A DNA stretch of 64,000 nucleotides from the NCBI GenBank assembly GCA_037074705.1, contig CM073595.1:71162139-71226138 (forward strand), read 5' to 3'. Under the pieces are notes generated by a model. That model worked only from the letters and a program-made list of their open reading frames with translations. It was not told the DNA's origin and ran no database searches. This document shows, piece after piece, positions 12,501 to 22,700 of the stretch. Positions within the stretch are counted from its first letter, which is position 1, and each line of letters starts with the position of its first letter. The translations under genes and the position numbers were made by a program. The stretch comes from Zhengitettix transpicula (Eukaryota > Arthropoda > Insecta > Orthoptera > Tetrigidae).

Positions 12501-15500
12501 TTCACTTGAACATTATTTTCAAATTTTGTATATTAGACTGCAAATTTCCTATTTCCGTTTGTTAGTGCCAAGTTCACCTGCAGCTGTACGAGCTGCTCTT
12601 TCATCATCACATTCAGCCATTGTAGCCTGGCTACCTCCAATACATCCTAATGGTATAATAATAAGATATAATGTGTATGAAAGGGAAATACGAAGAAGTG
12701 TATCTAGAGAGCCATCTCGTCACCATATATCTTCAGGAAAGAATATGTTTGAGTCAAATCAGTTACGAGATCATAGCATGTACGAATGGTGGGTAACTGC
12801 AGTAACGTTTGCTGGAGAAGGTCCCAGGTCATCAGTGGTTGCTCTAACACCAAGTTCTACAGGTAATATTTGTCAGAATATAAAAATGTCCATATTGAAA
12901 ATGAAAAATCCCAAAATGAATATTATTATTTAAAAATTAAATTACTGATGTTAATCTTTCTATTAATATATTCTGAATTAATAATTGGAAATAATTATGC
13001 ATCACATTTACTCGTGTACGCTGTGCACCATTCTTGCCTAAAATTCAAATGAAAAAATGCAGTGTGCATAATGCACAAAGACTCTGAAAACCATGGGTTT
13101 GAAATTGTTTACGGATTTCAGAACTTACATTGGAATCATGATAGAATTTAATCAATTATTTACATTGGGAAAACCTTCGGCCTACAAAGTGAAAACAATG
13201 TTTTCTAAGTATATATGAAAAGCGTCTCTTTCATGAATAGCTGCAATGGTTTTATTTTCCCTGATTATTGTTGGTAGAATGGACTTAATCTTTATCAGAG
13301 GTCGTTGCTCCTACATCATTATTAGACCCATATGATTAATGCTTTGTTAGTCTTGGGCATTTACTTGTATTGTTAACATCATCTGTAAGCAAAATGTATA
13401 AATCAAGAAAAATTATAATTTATTTAAAAAAAAATACAAGATGACACACCATGGTGTGGCATGAGCACAACAATTCATGTTAAAGTTAGATTATCAATTA
13501 TAAAAAGGCAATAATAAAATAACAGAAATAATCTTATTTTATACAAATGAAAACAATTATCATACAATATCTACTGTCACCAGCAATAAATTTAAGCAGA
13601 TCCATATTCAGTCCTAAATACAATAATGTTATATTTATATAATAAATAAAATAATATAATAAAAAGAACAGTGAAAACAAAACAATAGTTATGACATAAG
13701 TTTTGTGAAAGCATTATTTTCTTAAATGTGTAATCTCAATTCATCGTTATAGTATGTATATTATTCTGTTTTATTCACTTGATAATAAACTCTCTCCTTT
13801 TATATACATAATAACAGTTCCTGCTTCCATTGTGTCATTTCCAATGACACTTTCACTGCCTTGGAAAATGGATGTTTCATTCCACTGTCAATATGTTGGA
13901 ATTCCACAACCAGAAATAAAATGGACATTTAATATGGATAAAGTTGAAACAAGTCAAAGATTGAAATTGTGGCCTAATGGAACTTTGAGTATTCAGAATA
14001 TTGGACTATCAGACACTGGAAATTTTTCTTGTTATTGCAAAAATGAATATAAATCTGACAAAATAACTCACAGATTGATTGTACTAGGTGAGTATTTATC
14101 ATATTTCTTTTATTGAAGGAGATGCCAAATTTACCATTGTTTAAAGAATAAAAATTTATACATTACAGTTACTGACATTTATACATTGTAATTAATAGAT
14201 CTATTTTCTACGGGTAGTTTAATGACTTGCAACTTTTATGTGATACTGCTACACATTCTAAATCTACATTAATACATTTCAGTTCCTCCGCTTCCACCAA
14301 ATTTGGAAGTACTTAATATTGGATCAAACAATGTTTCTTTGAGTTGGATGAGGGGCACAGAATCAACAGCAACTCTAGGTTACATACTTAATTATCGACC
14401 AGCAAGGACATTAGAATGGAAAGAAGAGCATCTACCACACCAAACAAAAACATTTTCATTGGTTGGTTTAGATTGTGGAACTGAATATGAAATTGCTGCA
14501 GCTGCTTATAACATTGTTGGCACAGGGGTACTTGGCCCTATAATTGAAGTGAGAACTCTGGGAAACAAGCCAATTGCTCCACCAATTGAAAATGCTGTTT
14601 CAAGAACTTCAACATCCATTACAATCCATCTTGAAAAGTGGAATGATGGGGAGTGCCATTTGTCCCATTTTGTTCTGCAACGATATGGTAGTAGCAAAGA
14701 CTGGATAACAGGTAACTTATATATATATATATATATATATGTTGAGGTTGACATACATTTCAAAACCAAATGTAATTATATTTTATAAAATATCAAGTGC
14801 ATCCATTTTGTACAAGGAATTTGTATTTAATGTGTCTCAGTGTTTCACAATAAAGTGGTATTTTTAATTTCAATATTGGTATGCCTATGTTGAAAATATC
14901 TTGGGTTATTTACCGTGTTATATATTCATCATTGTCAGTTGACAACTGTATAATAATAAATTAATAGTAATTGCAACAGGTGAGCTGTGATTTTATCGAG
15001 AAATGTATCTAATTGTTTTCATCTGATAGCGGAATCAATAACCAATGTTTCAATTATACCTCCCACTTAATACCCCATTTCCAATTGATTAATTTAAACA
15101 ATTTATTAGTTATTCTGCTTGTCACTGAAAGCCACAGAGTATGATGCCAGTGCTTAAAACCTAAGCAGTATTTTTTAATTGATATTTTCCTATATGATTA
15201 CTATCATTAAATTACCAAATTCCAAGATATATTCAGTTGCTACAACTTTTTTTATAAAGTAGACATAAATAATCAGAAATCTCACTTTATCATTATTAAT
15301 TAATGTATTTTTCCTCATTTCTTTTTCACAACACTTCTTATCACCAGTATATACAGAAATATGATTCTAAAGAGCACCAAAGACTTGTTTAGCCTCTTTT
15401 TTGGTCAGTTGAAAACTATGACTGTTTTGTTACTATACATATATCATCTTATGTTTTATGTGAAATTAAATATTAGAGTTTATGCCTTTTTTTGTTGTTC

Positions 15501-18500
15501 TTAATTTTATTTAATGTTGATATATAACTGCATAAAGTACAATATATTATTGTTGTATAAAATGCAAACCAAATGGCAGTAAGAACTAGTATATTTACCA
15601 TCTTATTTTTAACACATTTTTCCAATGAATTTATTAACAAATTGCAGTCAAGTATTTCTGAATAGGAATATTCATTTGTCACAGTTACTGATCATGCTCA
15701 ACCGGGAACTAGCTACACAATTTCTGGATTGGAGCCTTCAACATTTTACCACTTACGAATCACAGCACACAATAAACGAGGTTATACAAACACAGAATAT
15801 AAAGTTTCTACTTTAACTCAAGATGGAGGTAAGGAAATATAGCATCTATTAATAATAATTTTTCAATTTTTATTTGCTGTGTCATAAGTTCTCTGAGATG
15901 TGTAAAAAATTCTTTTAAAAGCAGTAAACAAATTTAAATGAGAGAAAATTGAAGAGTTACATTATACACCAACATAATAATTCTCCAGCATTTCAACTAT
16001 TGTTTTGCTAATATTTCTTGCTCAAATTATTTTATTTCCTAGTAATTATAAACTACACATAGAATTAATATTGGAGGACTAAAAGCACTAATAGTCGCAT
16101 ATGTTTATGTGGCATTTCTGTTTCTTTGCAACTCTACAGTTAGTTTTAAAATCTTAATTGTTTTAAAATAATGACCCATATATATTTAAAAATAATAATA
16201 TTCTTTCCTTTCAAATTAAACAAAAACATAATGTATTTTCAAATATAAAAAAAAATCACGGTAAATTAAAAACTTTATAGTTCTATTATGTAGCTTATAT
16301 TTTAAGTTTAAGATACAGATATTTCATTGTTATTTATGTATTGAAATGTTTATCAGTTTTCTTTAAATTATTTTAGGCATAAATTTGAATGATATAAACA
16401 GTCCTGAATTAGAAACATTGGAACATCCACTATTATCAGATCTTAGGGTTAGTTTGCCCATTGCTGTGAGTGTACTTGCTCTCATACTTACTTTAGCAAC
16501 CGTTGTGCTGTGTTTAAGAAAAAGTAAGTATTTACATTTTGTGAAGGAAACTTATATGGCTCTATTTTTAACATAGTATAGTACTAAAAAAATTAGCATA
16601 CTGTCTTCATATTTTCTTAAAAACAAACTAATGTTTTATAATAAATCTCTGAAACACGATTTAATTTGGCATTAGTGTACTTATGCCAAAAAATGTATTT
16701 CTCAGGATTTTTAAGTTAAATGAAGAAAACTGAGGTAAATTTGGCAGTAAAAAGAAGGTATATAAATGAGAGTGTTGGTAGGATAAGATGTTGATGTTTA
16801 TATAGATAGATAAAAAATTATTGATGTTTCAAACAGGAGTAAATCTACATTAATTTTTAAGGAAAGAGAGTTCATCAAGGAAGAGCACTAGTATAGAGCT
16901 CAAAACCATTACATAAAAGGAACCTTTTAATAGTTGGTAGAGCTGTCAATCAAAATATTATGCATTAATAATATCAACAATTAAATAAAAATCTTATATA
17001 ACAAATATAAAAACACAATTTAACCTAAATATTTTAAATCTAGAACACTGTAAGAATAGGGAATCATTCTGTATTCCAAGTAGACACAGGAAATGTTTGT
17101 GACAATTTAAAATGGATATATTTTATTTGAAATAAAATGAATATGCTGTCTTGTTATGAAATAATATGCACATTATTTGTAATATATCAATTACCAATAT
17201 TTTTTTAACTTTACTACGTAAAGTACTGACACTTCTAAACATTTAAAATGCCACTAAGTAATGCTGTCTTGCAATTTGTTTTCAAGCATTATTAAATAAT
17301 CCACAGTTTTTAAAAACATAAATTATGCAAATAAATGGTTTTGGTATCATATAAATATATTACTTCATTATATTTATCAGCATAGATGACTAGAACATTT
17401 ACTAATAACTTGATTTGTATTGTTTGGATTTTGAACAATTCAAAAATCAAAATATTAAATATTCAGATTTGTGTAAAATATTAAACCCCTTATTTAAAGT
17501 ATTAAATTTAACTTAATTCAAATATGATATTTCTATTTTTTTTGTACCTTAGAGCCTGTTAGCTGCACAACTACTGAATCTGTTGTAGCAGAAACAAATA
17601 TTCAACAAAGACCAGAATATTATAGTGCTTTACAAAAGAAGCCTGACAATAATAGAGAAAGTGTAATTAACAATGAAGAGCGTATTCCAGGTGAGAATGA
17701 AAATTAATTGAAAAATAAAATAGTTGTTTTCACATAAAATTCCTTACAAATCCATGTTCAAAACATCGTGATTATATTTATAGTAAAAAATATGTCTAAA
17801 TATTTTGTTGGATCACATTGATCTCCACTTAATGAATCATGAAATATTTAGAAGTGCCACAAAATGTGTATTAAATTTCTATGGTTGTGAACTTCTGTTT
17901 TTGGAATATGTTGTTGGAAATTATTAAATTGCCTTATGTCCAGGTTGAAAGGAATCATTTCAGAAAATAATATTCAGTATATTATTGCAATTTAATTTAA
18001 TTTGATGTTTTTTAGAACAGGTTATTTAATGAAATTATTTCAAAACATATAAGTGCGAAGATTTTATGAATTTAATTTCAAATTCAAATTTTTAAAAAAA
18101 TATTTTTGGATTCAACAATTATTTTTAAAAATTAACCACCCAAGTCTTCAATAAATTATTCAATAGTCATACATTGCCTTTTGGATTATGACATAGTCAT
18201 ATGTTGCTATCTACAAATATTTGCATCAACACATTTCCCTTCCTTTCCCACAATTTTTTATTTAAATTTACAGCCAATTTAATATTTTTACATCAACAGT
18301 ACTTGTCACATTATGTGATTTAAATTTAAAATATAGAATTATCTCAATACTTTAGTAAAGAAAATAGGAAAATATGCAACAAATGCCAACTTAGAATCTA
18401 AGAATTGGGAAAAATAAAATACAATTATATTGACAAAAATTTTCAACATAGCATATTCCCTTTCTTAATCCAAGGCTAAAATATATTAAATATAAGTTAA

Positions 18501-19430
18501 TTAGATTTCTAAATTAAATATTAAAGTAAATTCCAAAATATATTTATATTATTGCCCTACTTTTTTATTTTTATATTCAATATTTTCAGAATATGGTGAT
18601 GAAATATATCCATATGCAACATTTCAAGTACAGAAACAGCCAAATCATGTTTCAAGTCTAAGAGGCTTCCAGACATTTGTGTATCAAGGCTCAGGCTTGC
18701 TGGATGTGGACAGCTATGCAACTCGTGGGGTATGAAAATTTTTTACAAATGTATTTAATATAGAATTTACTGAAAGAAAAAATTAATCAACAATTAATGA
18801 ATAAAAGTACTAGAATACAATCAATGTTATTATGCTTCTAAAAATAATTTTATAAACCATACTAACAACATATTTCACCAACTATCATGTTATGTGGAAA
18901 ACTACTTTTCATTACAGCCACCAGCAGATAATTACATGCATGTGCAACCATCTTTAAGGTCTGATACAGAAGAATATGATTCCTTAGGTTCCGATTCAGA
19001 TAGTCGTGCAGATGAAAGACCCCATAATTTCCATCCAACATACTTACATAGTAACATTAGACACAGTAAGTATTTCATTTCTACACATTTGTTAAGTATT
19101 TCTTTTGAACTAAAAGCATAACATAAATGTGATCAGGGTCAGCTTGAGCAATGGGAGGTAAAGTTGTCTAGTATGGAAGAGGTATATTTTAATATCAAAT
19201 CAGGGAAAGGGTACATTTTAATTTTAATGTAATGATGACGTTTTTTATTATAGTAAATGTGCCTTGCAATGTTGAACATTCTTTTTCCAGCACTATGATC
19301 ATTCATGATGATCAAAACAGATATATTCAGAAATCCACTAAGAACTGCTTACTCACTGGATTTATTGACTACCTAGTTAGATTATCTCACTTAATTTATT
19401 TTAACTTGTTTTAAAGTGAATTATATATAT

Positions 19431-19484
<54 letters not shown>

Positions 19485-19736
19485 CAAAATATATTTCTGC
19501 TAAGTAATTTCGTAAGTGATGTTTTTTCTTCAGTGTTCACTACACAAATATGCAATAAAAATAAATAAATAAAATATAATTCTGTAAAATTGCAATTCTC
19601 AGTTGTAATTTGATGTGATATGTTATTTACAGGTCGTCTAGTTAGTATGTTGGAGTCATCCACATCTACAGAGCCTTCACCAATGCCTGACAGAAGGTAT
19701 CATCATAAAAAGTCAACAATGTCATCAAGAATTTAA
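236..19736 (+). CDS. Dscam2: Dscam2-like cell adhesion receptor, 3' half of gene (Ig7 to C-terminus)
   Basis: Single-pass immunoglobulin-superfamily receptor of the Down syndrome cell adhesion molecule family; in flies Dscam2 is a homophilic recognition protein at neuronal surfaces. Twenty exons are seen here: 236-526 or 940-1215 (alternatives), 3848-3967, 5548-5706, 6310-6457, 8223-8371, 8690-8821, 10162-10456, 10756-10928, 11578-11736, 12217-12369, 12566-12862, 13818-14087, 14283-14711, 15685-15828, 16377-16523, 17553-17690, 18590-18729, 18918-19065, 19633-19736. With one Ig7 version they join in phase to about 1,193 residues and a TAA stop. The order Ig7-Ig8-Ig9-FN1-4-Ig10-FN5-6-TM-tail is the Dscam signature. 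The two Ig7 versions are why I choose Dscam2, whose fly gene has two alternative Ig7 exons; Dscam1 has many, and Dscam3/4 are not known for this. Signal peptide and Ig1-6 lie outside the window. All boundaries are GT-AG by eye, without transcript support. Confidence 0.9.
527..939 (+). other. Intron between the two alternative Ig7 exons
   Basis: About 413 bp, short for this gene. Contains a partial tandem copy of the 3' intron end plus exon start of version B (see 791-849), and repeated GCAC/TTGCAC pieces near 730-785 and 895-935 that resemble each other. Confidence 0.75.
791..849 (+). pseudogene. Truncated third Ig7 exon start (broken duplicate of version B)
   Basis: After an AG at 789-790 the sequence reads, in phase 1, Val-Pro-Pro-Glu-Ile-Thr and about a dozen more codons before a TGA at 847-849. 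The first residues and the preceding pyrimidine/TTGCAC intron end match those at 895-970 before version B. No Ig cysteines or tryptophan survive. It keeps an acceptor-like site but cannot encode a domain. It is either a decayed third variant or a local duplication of the intron-exon junction. Confidence 0.65.
940..1215 (+). CDS. Dscam2: Dscam2-like exon, alternative Ig7 version B
   Basis: 92 codons, phase 1 at both ends, AG at 938-939 and GT at 1216-1217. Whole Ig domain: VTCTV cysteine, LTWLKDW tryptophan, SGNYTCLARN cysteine. Starts with Val-Pro-Pro-Glu like many Dscam Ig exons. Resembles version A in the core (TWLKD; G-Y-T-C) while differing elsewhere, as expected of alternative domains that change binding specificity. 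Confidence 0.88.
1216..3847 (+). other. Intron after the Ig7 exon pair
   Basis: 2.6 kb, AT-rich. The part at about 1935-2650 is less AT-rich and holds short ORFs on both strands; I could not assign it to any family, and it may be an old mobile-element remnant. No coding exon recognised. Confidence 0.6.
3848..3967 (+). CDS. Dscam2: Dscam2-like exon, first half of Ig8
   Basis: 40 codons, phase 1 to 1. Opens with VPPEWVIEPRD, contains LDCQADG (first Ig cysteine) and ITWRKAHG (core tryptophan). Typical Dscam Ig8 N-terminal half, completed by 5548-5706. Confidence 0.9.
3968..5547 (+). other. Intron within Ig8
   Basis: 1.6 kb. A mildly GC-richer patch at 4430-5030 has short ORFs without recognisable similarity. 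Nothing else seen. Confidence 0.6.
5548..5706 (+). CDS. Dscam2: Dscam2-like exon, second half of Ig8
   Basis: 53 codons, phase 1 to 1. Carries the Asp-x-Gly-x-Tyr-x-Cys signature (EDDEGYYLCEANN) of the second Ig cysteine. Confidence 0.9.
5707..6309 (+). other. Intron between Ig8 and Ig9 exons
   Basis: 0.6 kb, AT-rich, ending TTTCAG at 6304-6309. Nothing else seen. Confidence 0.6.
6310..6457 (+). CDS. Dscam2: Dscam2-like exon, first half of Ig9
   Basis: Phase 1 to 2. LPSFIVPVSRET start, LRCEANGD cysteine, IAWRFNG tryptophan. The Arg codon at the end is split AG|G with the exon at 8223. Confidence 0.9.
6458..8222 (+). other. Intron within Ig9
   Basis: 1.8 kb. Contains the hairpin foldback at 7276-7413. 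The flanks (about 6830-7270 and 7440-8060) are less AT-rich and may be further mobile-element sequence, but no coding motif was recognised. Confidence 0.6.
7276..7413. repeat. Foldback element, family B copy 1 (near-perfect hairpin)
   Basis: Two arms of about 55-60 bp (7276-7330 and 7352-7413) are inverse complements except for small gaps; arms start TTGTTGTATAAAAAG. The sequence just outside the right arm (7414-7442) matches that following the copy at 33111-33230, marking a shared family. A spliced-out transcript would form a long hairpin here. Confidence 0.8.
8223..8371 (+). CDS. Dscam2: Dscam2-like exon, second half of Ig9
   Basis: Phase 2 to 1. Carries LSISDVTGEDSGKYLC, the second Ig cysteine, and ends in a beta-strand motif IQLLVQ. 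Acceptor TTTTTAG at 8216-8222. Confidence 0.9.
8690..8821 (+). CDS. Dscam2: Dscam2-like exon, first half of FN1
   Basis: 44 codons, phase 1 to 1. Starts VPEAPTDVQV and has the fibronectin type III tryptophan in IKIVWNEPPDG. Confidence 0.9.
9330..9650 (+). mobile_element. Non-LTR retrotransposon (jockey-type) reverse transcriptase fragment
   Basis: With stops and frame changes the + strand reads RTFADDTVILTS (the FADD active-site box), then IWLQKWRIKIN, then SVKYLGLHLNSKLIWK, in the order found in jockey/I-type LINE reverse transcriptases (palm then thumb). 5' and 3' parts are missing and stops interrupt it, so it is dead. Confidence 0.75.
9938..10100. repeat. Foldback family A, diverged partial copy 1
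   Basis: Shares the landmarks of the family: GGAAAG-A, TTACCTGAAA, a CAAATTTTCAGA block and the CCTCCTTC-TCAG block, in the order seen at 62.8 kb. Preceded by a TATATA/TGTGTG tract at 9925-9944. Confidence 0.55.
10162..10456 (+). CDS. Dscam2: Dscam2-like exon, end of FN1 and first half of FN2
   Basis: Phase 1 to 2. FN1 end includes LHPSTTYYIKVIAVN (Tyr of the G-strand region); the linker DPEAPSGAP precedes FN2 with VLQVSWQPP tryptophan. Confidence 0.9.
10756..10928 (+). CDS. Dscam2: Dscam2-like exon, second half of FN2
   Basis: Phase 2 to 1. Contains LLQGLRSYTQYKIVVQAYN and GAGPLSEEV, typical FNIII C-terminal strands. Confidence 0.9.
10929..11577 (+). other. Intron between FN2 and FN3 exons
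   Basis: AT-rich, 0.65 kb, nothing further seen. Confidence 0.6.
11578..11736 (+). CDS. Dscam2: Dscam2-like exon, first half of FN3
   Basis: 53 codons, phase 1 to 1. APESSPVDVHC start, LEIRWSPPPSG tryptophan, GYYIKYE. Confidence 0.9.
11737..12216 (+). other. Intron within FN3
   Basis: AT-rich, 0.48 kb, nothing further seen. Confidence 0.6.
12217..12369 (+). CDS. Dscam2: Dscam2-like exon, second half of FN3
   Basis: 51 codons, phase 1 to 1. LDGLQKFHNYSVKVAAYT and GMGPTSD are canonical FNIII strands F and G. Confidence 0.9.
12566..12862 (+). CDS. Dscam2: Dscam2-like exon, complete FN4
   Basis: 99 codons, phase 1 to 1, one uninterrupted FNIII domain: PSSPAAVRAA start, IVAWLPPIHPNG tryptophan, MYEWWVTAVTFAGEGP end. 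Confidence 0.9.
12863..13817 (+). other. Intron between FN4 and Ig10
   Basis: 0.95 kb. A short GC-richer stretch near 13000-13100 has TGTGCAT/ATGCACA complementarity but no family could be named. Confidence 0.55.
13818..14087 (+). CDS. Dscam2: Dscam2-like exon, complete Ig10
   Basis: 90 codons, phase 1 to 1. FHCQYVG cysteine, IKWTFN tryptophan, LSDTGNFSCYCKN second cysteine. An Ig domain between FN4 and FN5 is specific to Dscam-type receptors. Confidence 0.92.
14283..14711 (+). CDS. Dscam2: Dscam2-like exon, complete FN5 and first half of FN6
   Basis: 143 codons, phase 1 to 1. FN5: VSLSWMRG tryptophan, LDCGTEYEIAAAAYN. FN6 starts about APPIENAVSRTSTSITIHL. The donor GTAAC at 14712 runs almost directly into a TA microsatellite. 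Confidence 0.9.
14719..14740. repeat. TA microsatellite at the splice donor of the FN5/FN6 exon
   Basis: Eleven TA units beginning seven bases after the donor GT. Confidence 0.95.
14741..15684 (+). other. Intron within FN6
   Basis: AT-rich, 0.95 kb, nothing recognised. Confidence 0.6.
15685..15828 (+). CDS. Dscam2: Dscam2-like exon, second half of FN6
   Basis: 48 codons, phase 1 to 1. YTISGLEPSTFYHLRITAHN and RGYTNTEYKVST are the last FNIII strands before the membrane-proximal stalk. Confidence 0.9.
15829..16376 (+). other. Intron before the transmembrane exon
   Basis: AT-rich, 0.55 kb, nothing recognised. Confidence 0.6.
16377..16523 (+). CDS. Dscam2: Dscam2-like exon, stalk and transmembrane helix
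   Basis: 49 codons, phase 1 to 1. A short acidic stalk (DINSPELETLEHP) is followed by a hydrophobic stretch of about 23 residues starting VSLPIAVSVLALILT and closed by the basic stop-transfer LRKK. Only one transmembrane exon was found. Confidence 0.9.
16524..17552 (+). other. Intron after the transmembrane exon
   Basis: 1.0 kb, AT-rich. No second transmembrane exon of the kind known in Dscam1 was seen. Confidence 0.55.
17553..17690 (+). CDS. Dscam2: Dscam2-like exon, cytoplasmic tail 1
   Basis: 46 codons, phase 1 to 1. Polar intracellular sequence with RPEYYSALQKK, a tandem tyrosine site. Confidence 0.85.
17691..18589 (+). other. Intron in cytoplasmic region
   Basis: 0.9 kb, AT-rich, nothing recognised. 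Confidence 0.6.
18590..18729 (+). CDS. Dscam2: Dscam2-like exon, cytoplasmic tail 2
   Basis: Phase 1 to 0. Contains EYGDEIYPYATFQVQ, a tyrosine cluster resembling the conserved PYATF box of Dscam tails, and DVDSYATRG. Likely a signalling adaptor site (inference). Confidence 0.87.
18918..19065 (+). CDS. Dscam2: Dscam2-like exon, cytoplasmic tail 3
   Basis: Phase 0 to 1. PPADNYMHVQP and EEYDSLGSDSDSRADE: an acidic, serine-rich tyrosine region. Confidence 0.87.
19066..19632 (+). other. Last Dscam2-like intron, with TA microsatellite
   Basis: 0.57 kb; TA repeat at 19433-19481. Acceptor TTTACAG at 19626-19632. Confidence 0.6.
19433..19481. repeat. TA microsatellite
   Basis: About 24 uninterrupted AT units. 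Confidence 0.95.
19633..19736 (+). CDS. Dscam2: Dscam2-like last coding exon and stop
   Basis: 34 codons then TAA at 19734-19736. Reads SRLVSMLESSTSTEPSP and ends Ser-Ser-Arg-Ile. S-x-I at the C-terminus fits a class I PDZ ligand. An AG|GTATCA at about 19696 could act as a donor for another tail form; no evidence that it does. Confidence 0.85.
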
Positions 19737-22700
19737 TACTTGAGGTAAAATCTCTCAATATTAAATATCTCCAATTATATGACCAAAAAACATTTTAAAA
19801 AATTTTATTTCAGTTTTTGGCATGCATCAGACTGATTAATAATCAACAAGTGAAATGTTCCTACTGATTTTTGTAAGTAAGTAAATATCATTAATATTAT
19901 ATTTTCATGTATTTCACACTTTTGAAACCTAAATCATAGAATTTTTCACATTTATTGAGTAGGTCTATATACTTCAACCAGTTGAAAAAATATATTTTTT
20001 CACTGTAATCTTTGATTTCCGTTAATAAATTTGTGAACCTTATTCAAACTATACAAAGAACCTCTGTTCCAAAATTATTGTGACTTTGTTTTTAAAATTG
20101 TGTAGTGACAAAGATGAAGAATATATTTAAACAAATTTCCCATTTTTATAATTTTCACATATTTCAATATATGCTTCAATGTGTCTGCTTCACAAAAGTT
20201 TGGAAAGATCATATCTCTTAATTTAAACAATTTTATTAATATTTTCCTATGCAGTTTACTGTAGGTCTATAACAAAAATATTTCTCTTCACTGTAATTCT
20301 TGTTAGGAAAATATTTTGAGAACTGTCAATTCATTGTTTTAAATAACATTGGAAATTTTCAATTTTGAGGTCCCTCAATAAATATGTAGTTAATAAATTG
20401 ATATCAATGCTTCAAATATATGTTGAGTTCTCAGTATTTCATGTAAGTGAGAATTCTTCAATGGCAGAAATATTGGATTTCTTTCACATGATCTTACATG
20501 GTAGAATTCTGAAAAATTATCAAACTGTATGATTTAGGTAGTTCAAAAATATTAAAATAATAATAATGTACCAGGTTTAAGCACTTCACTTTGTCACATT
20601 TTCAATCTTGGTCTAGTCATGAAAGTGCTTGATGTTCACTAGTGAAACATTGGAAAAATAGTTGAAAACAGACATGGCACAACAGCTAAAAAAAAAAGAT
20701 GGTTTCGAATGAAGTTTCTAATAGTGTATCTAAACTTATCATTTTATGTAGGTTTTCAAGCTTTTCTGTTCAGTATAAATATTAATTGATTTTTTCAAAT
20801 TCCAGGATGACAAAAGTTTTAGTTGCAATTAATTTTCAACTTCTTAAGTGATTATTTACTTTTACTGGGAAAGAAGAGGTTTCGATTGTCTACACCTTCC
20901 CGAGATCACAGAATTGCCTAAATGAGGGACCTAAATTAAATTATTATTCATTTTGTACATTATAATTGAAATGCACATTGGCAGGAGTCTTATCATTAGA
21001 GTAGGATTATTCTGAAGCAAATTATTAGAAATTTTACTGTTTACATTTACAATCTAATTCCTGTAATAAAAGTTACAATATATTAAATACTCTAATAATT
21101 GTTCTGACTCTGTGCAGCTCAATGAATGTTCCAATGTGTTTATTAAATGCTCACATACCTAAATGAGACTTTGAGATTGTATTAATTTTACAATCTACTT
21201 CATAGGATATAAATATTTGTAAAGGAATTGTATACACATAATTATTGAGAAATGTTTATATAATATTGTATGTTACTCAAACAACACACCGTTATTGGTT
21301 TTGCATCCAAATAATAATTTAAATAAAGCTCCATTGTGCTTCTGACATATTTGTTAACTCAATAGTACAACATTAAATACAACTGTGCTCAACGTGAGTT
21401 TGTTTGCTACTGAAATATACATAATGAAAGACTATTTGATGATTTCCAGTTTTGAAAACATTTTATCATTGCTGTTTGATTTATAACAGACCACTGACAG
21501 TCTCATCATTTTAAATTAACTTTTTATATTTATATCAAATAATATTTATTCAGTATAACAAAAAAGCTTTACCAACCAGGTTTAACATGGTTTAGTCCAT
21601 TTATCCATTCATTTCATATATCAATTCCTAGCATTGGCATATTTTGAAGGAAAATATTATCTTATTGTGTCATTTCAATCTGCTCAGGCACATGGAGTAT
21701 ATTTTGTGAGCAATAAAGATGTTCAGTATTTGTTTAGTCCTTTCATTTTCCTTGATAGGCTTTAGGCTATGTACCTGGTAAGATTATTATTGCAACACAA
21801 ATATTTTAAAGATAACTCTGACAAGCTTCGGAAAAACTTTCTTTAGAGCTCTCATCTAATGATGTTAGCATATTTAAATATTTTGTTTTCATATCAGTAG
21901 TTCATCTTTTAATCAATAAATTGTACTGGGAAAAATAATATTTTTATTACAATGTTTTATATTAATTTAACTTTACTTATGTAACATATTTGTTTAAGTT
22001 TATTACATTTTATAACAAATCTATTTTCAGTACAGTGATTCTTAAATTTTTTATTCTCATTTCCAAGAAATCGTCAACGGCAGTTTCTAAAGGGTTATAG
22101 TGGCTTACAGTGAATGCTGTTTTCTTTAAAAAAATTTTCAATATAATGGCATAATTAAATTTATTTATACAGTGCTGCATATAGGAAAATCCCAAGGAAG
22201 TGTTTGAACGCACAAGACCCCACAATTCTGAATGATCATTTCAATATTTTGTAATTTAACGATTCACTTTTGAACACCAAATACAACTTCATAATTTTTT
22301 ATATTATAAAATCAATTAAAATGTCAAGTTTGAAAGTTTTGTTCTTCAGGAAACAAATTTGCTACTCAGTCCTATGTGAATCCAATCCAATCAAGTGTCA
22401 CAAATAATTTGTTTGCAACTTAATAAATAAACTACTGTTTCGTACTAATGAAAAAAATAGTGGTACAAGGCAATTGCTTCATTTTTAAAATGGACATTCC
22501 TGCAAAATCTAAATATTGATACCAAATTCTGTTTTATCTATATGTTTAATGTAGTTCATGTATGACAAAAATATGTATCTTTTTTTAAAGAATAAAATAA
22601 ATCAATGTTTCAATATTTGGCAAACTTAAAATCGTAATGAAATTGTTATAATGTAACAAGTGAACATTTTAAATAATAATTATAAATAAGAAATTAAGAT

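Noticed and set aside
16524..17552. Alternative transmembrane exon as in Dscam1
   Set aside because: No second hydrophobic exon with matching phases was found in the flanking introns.
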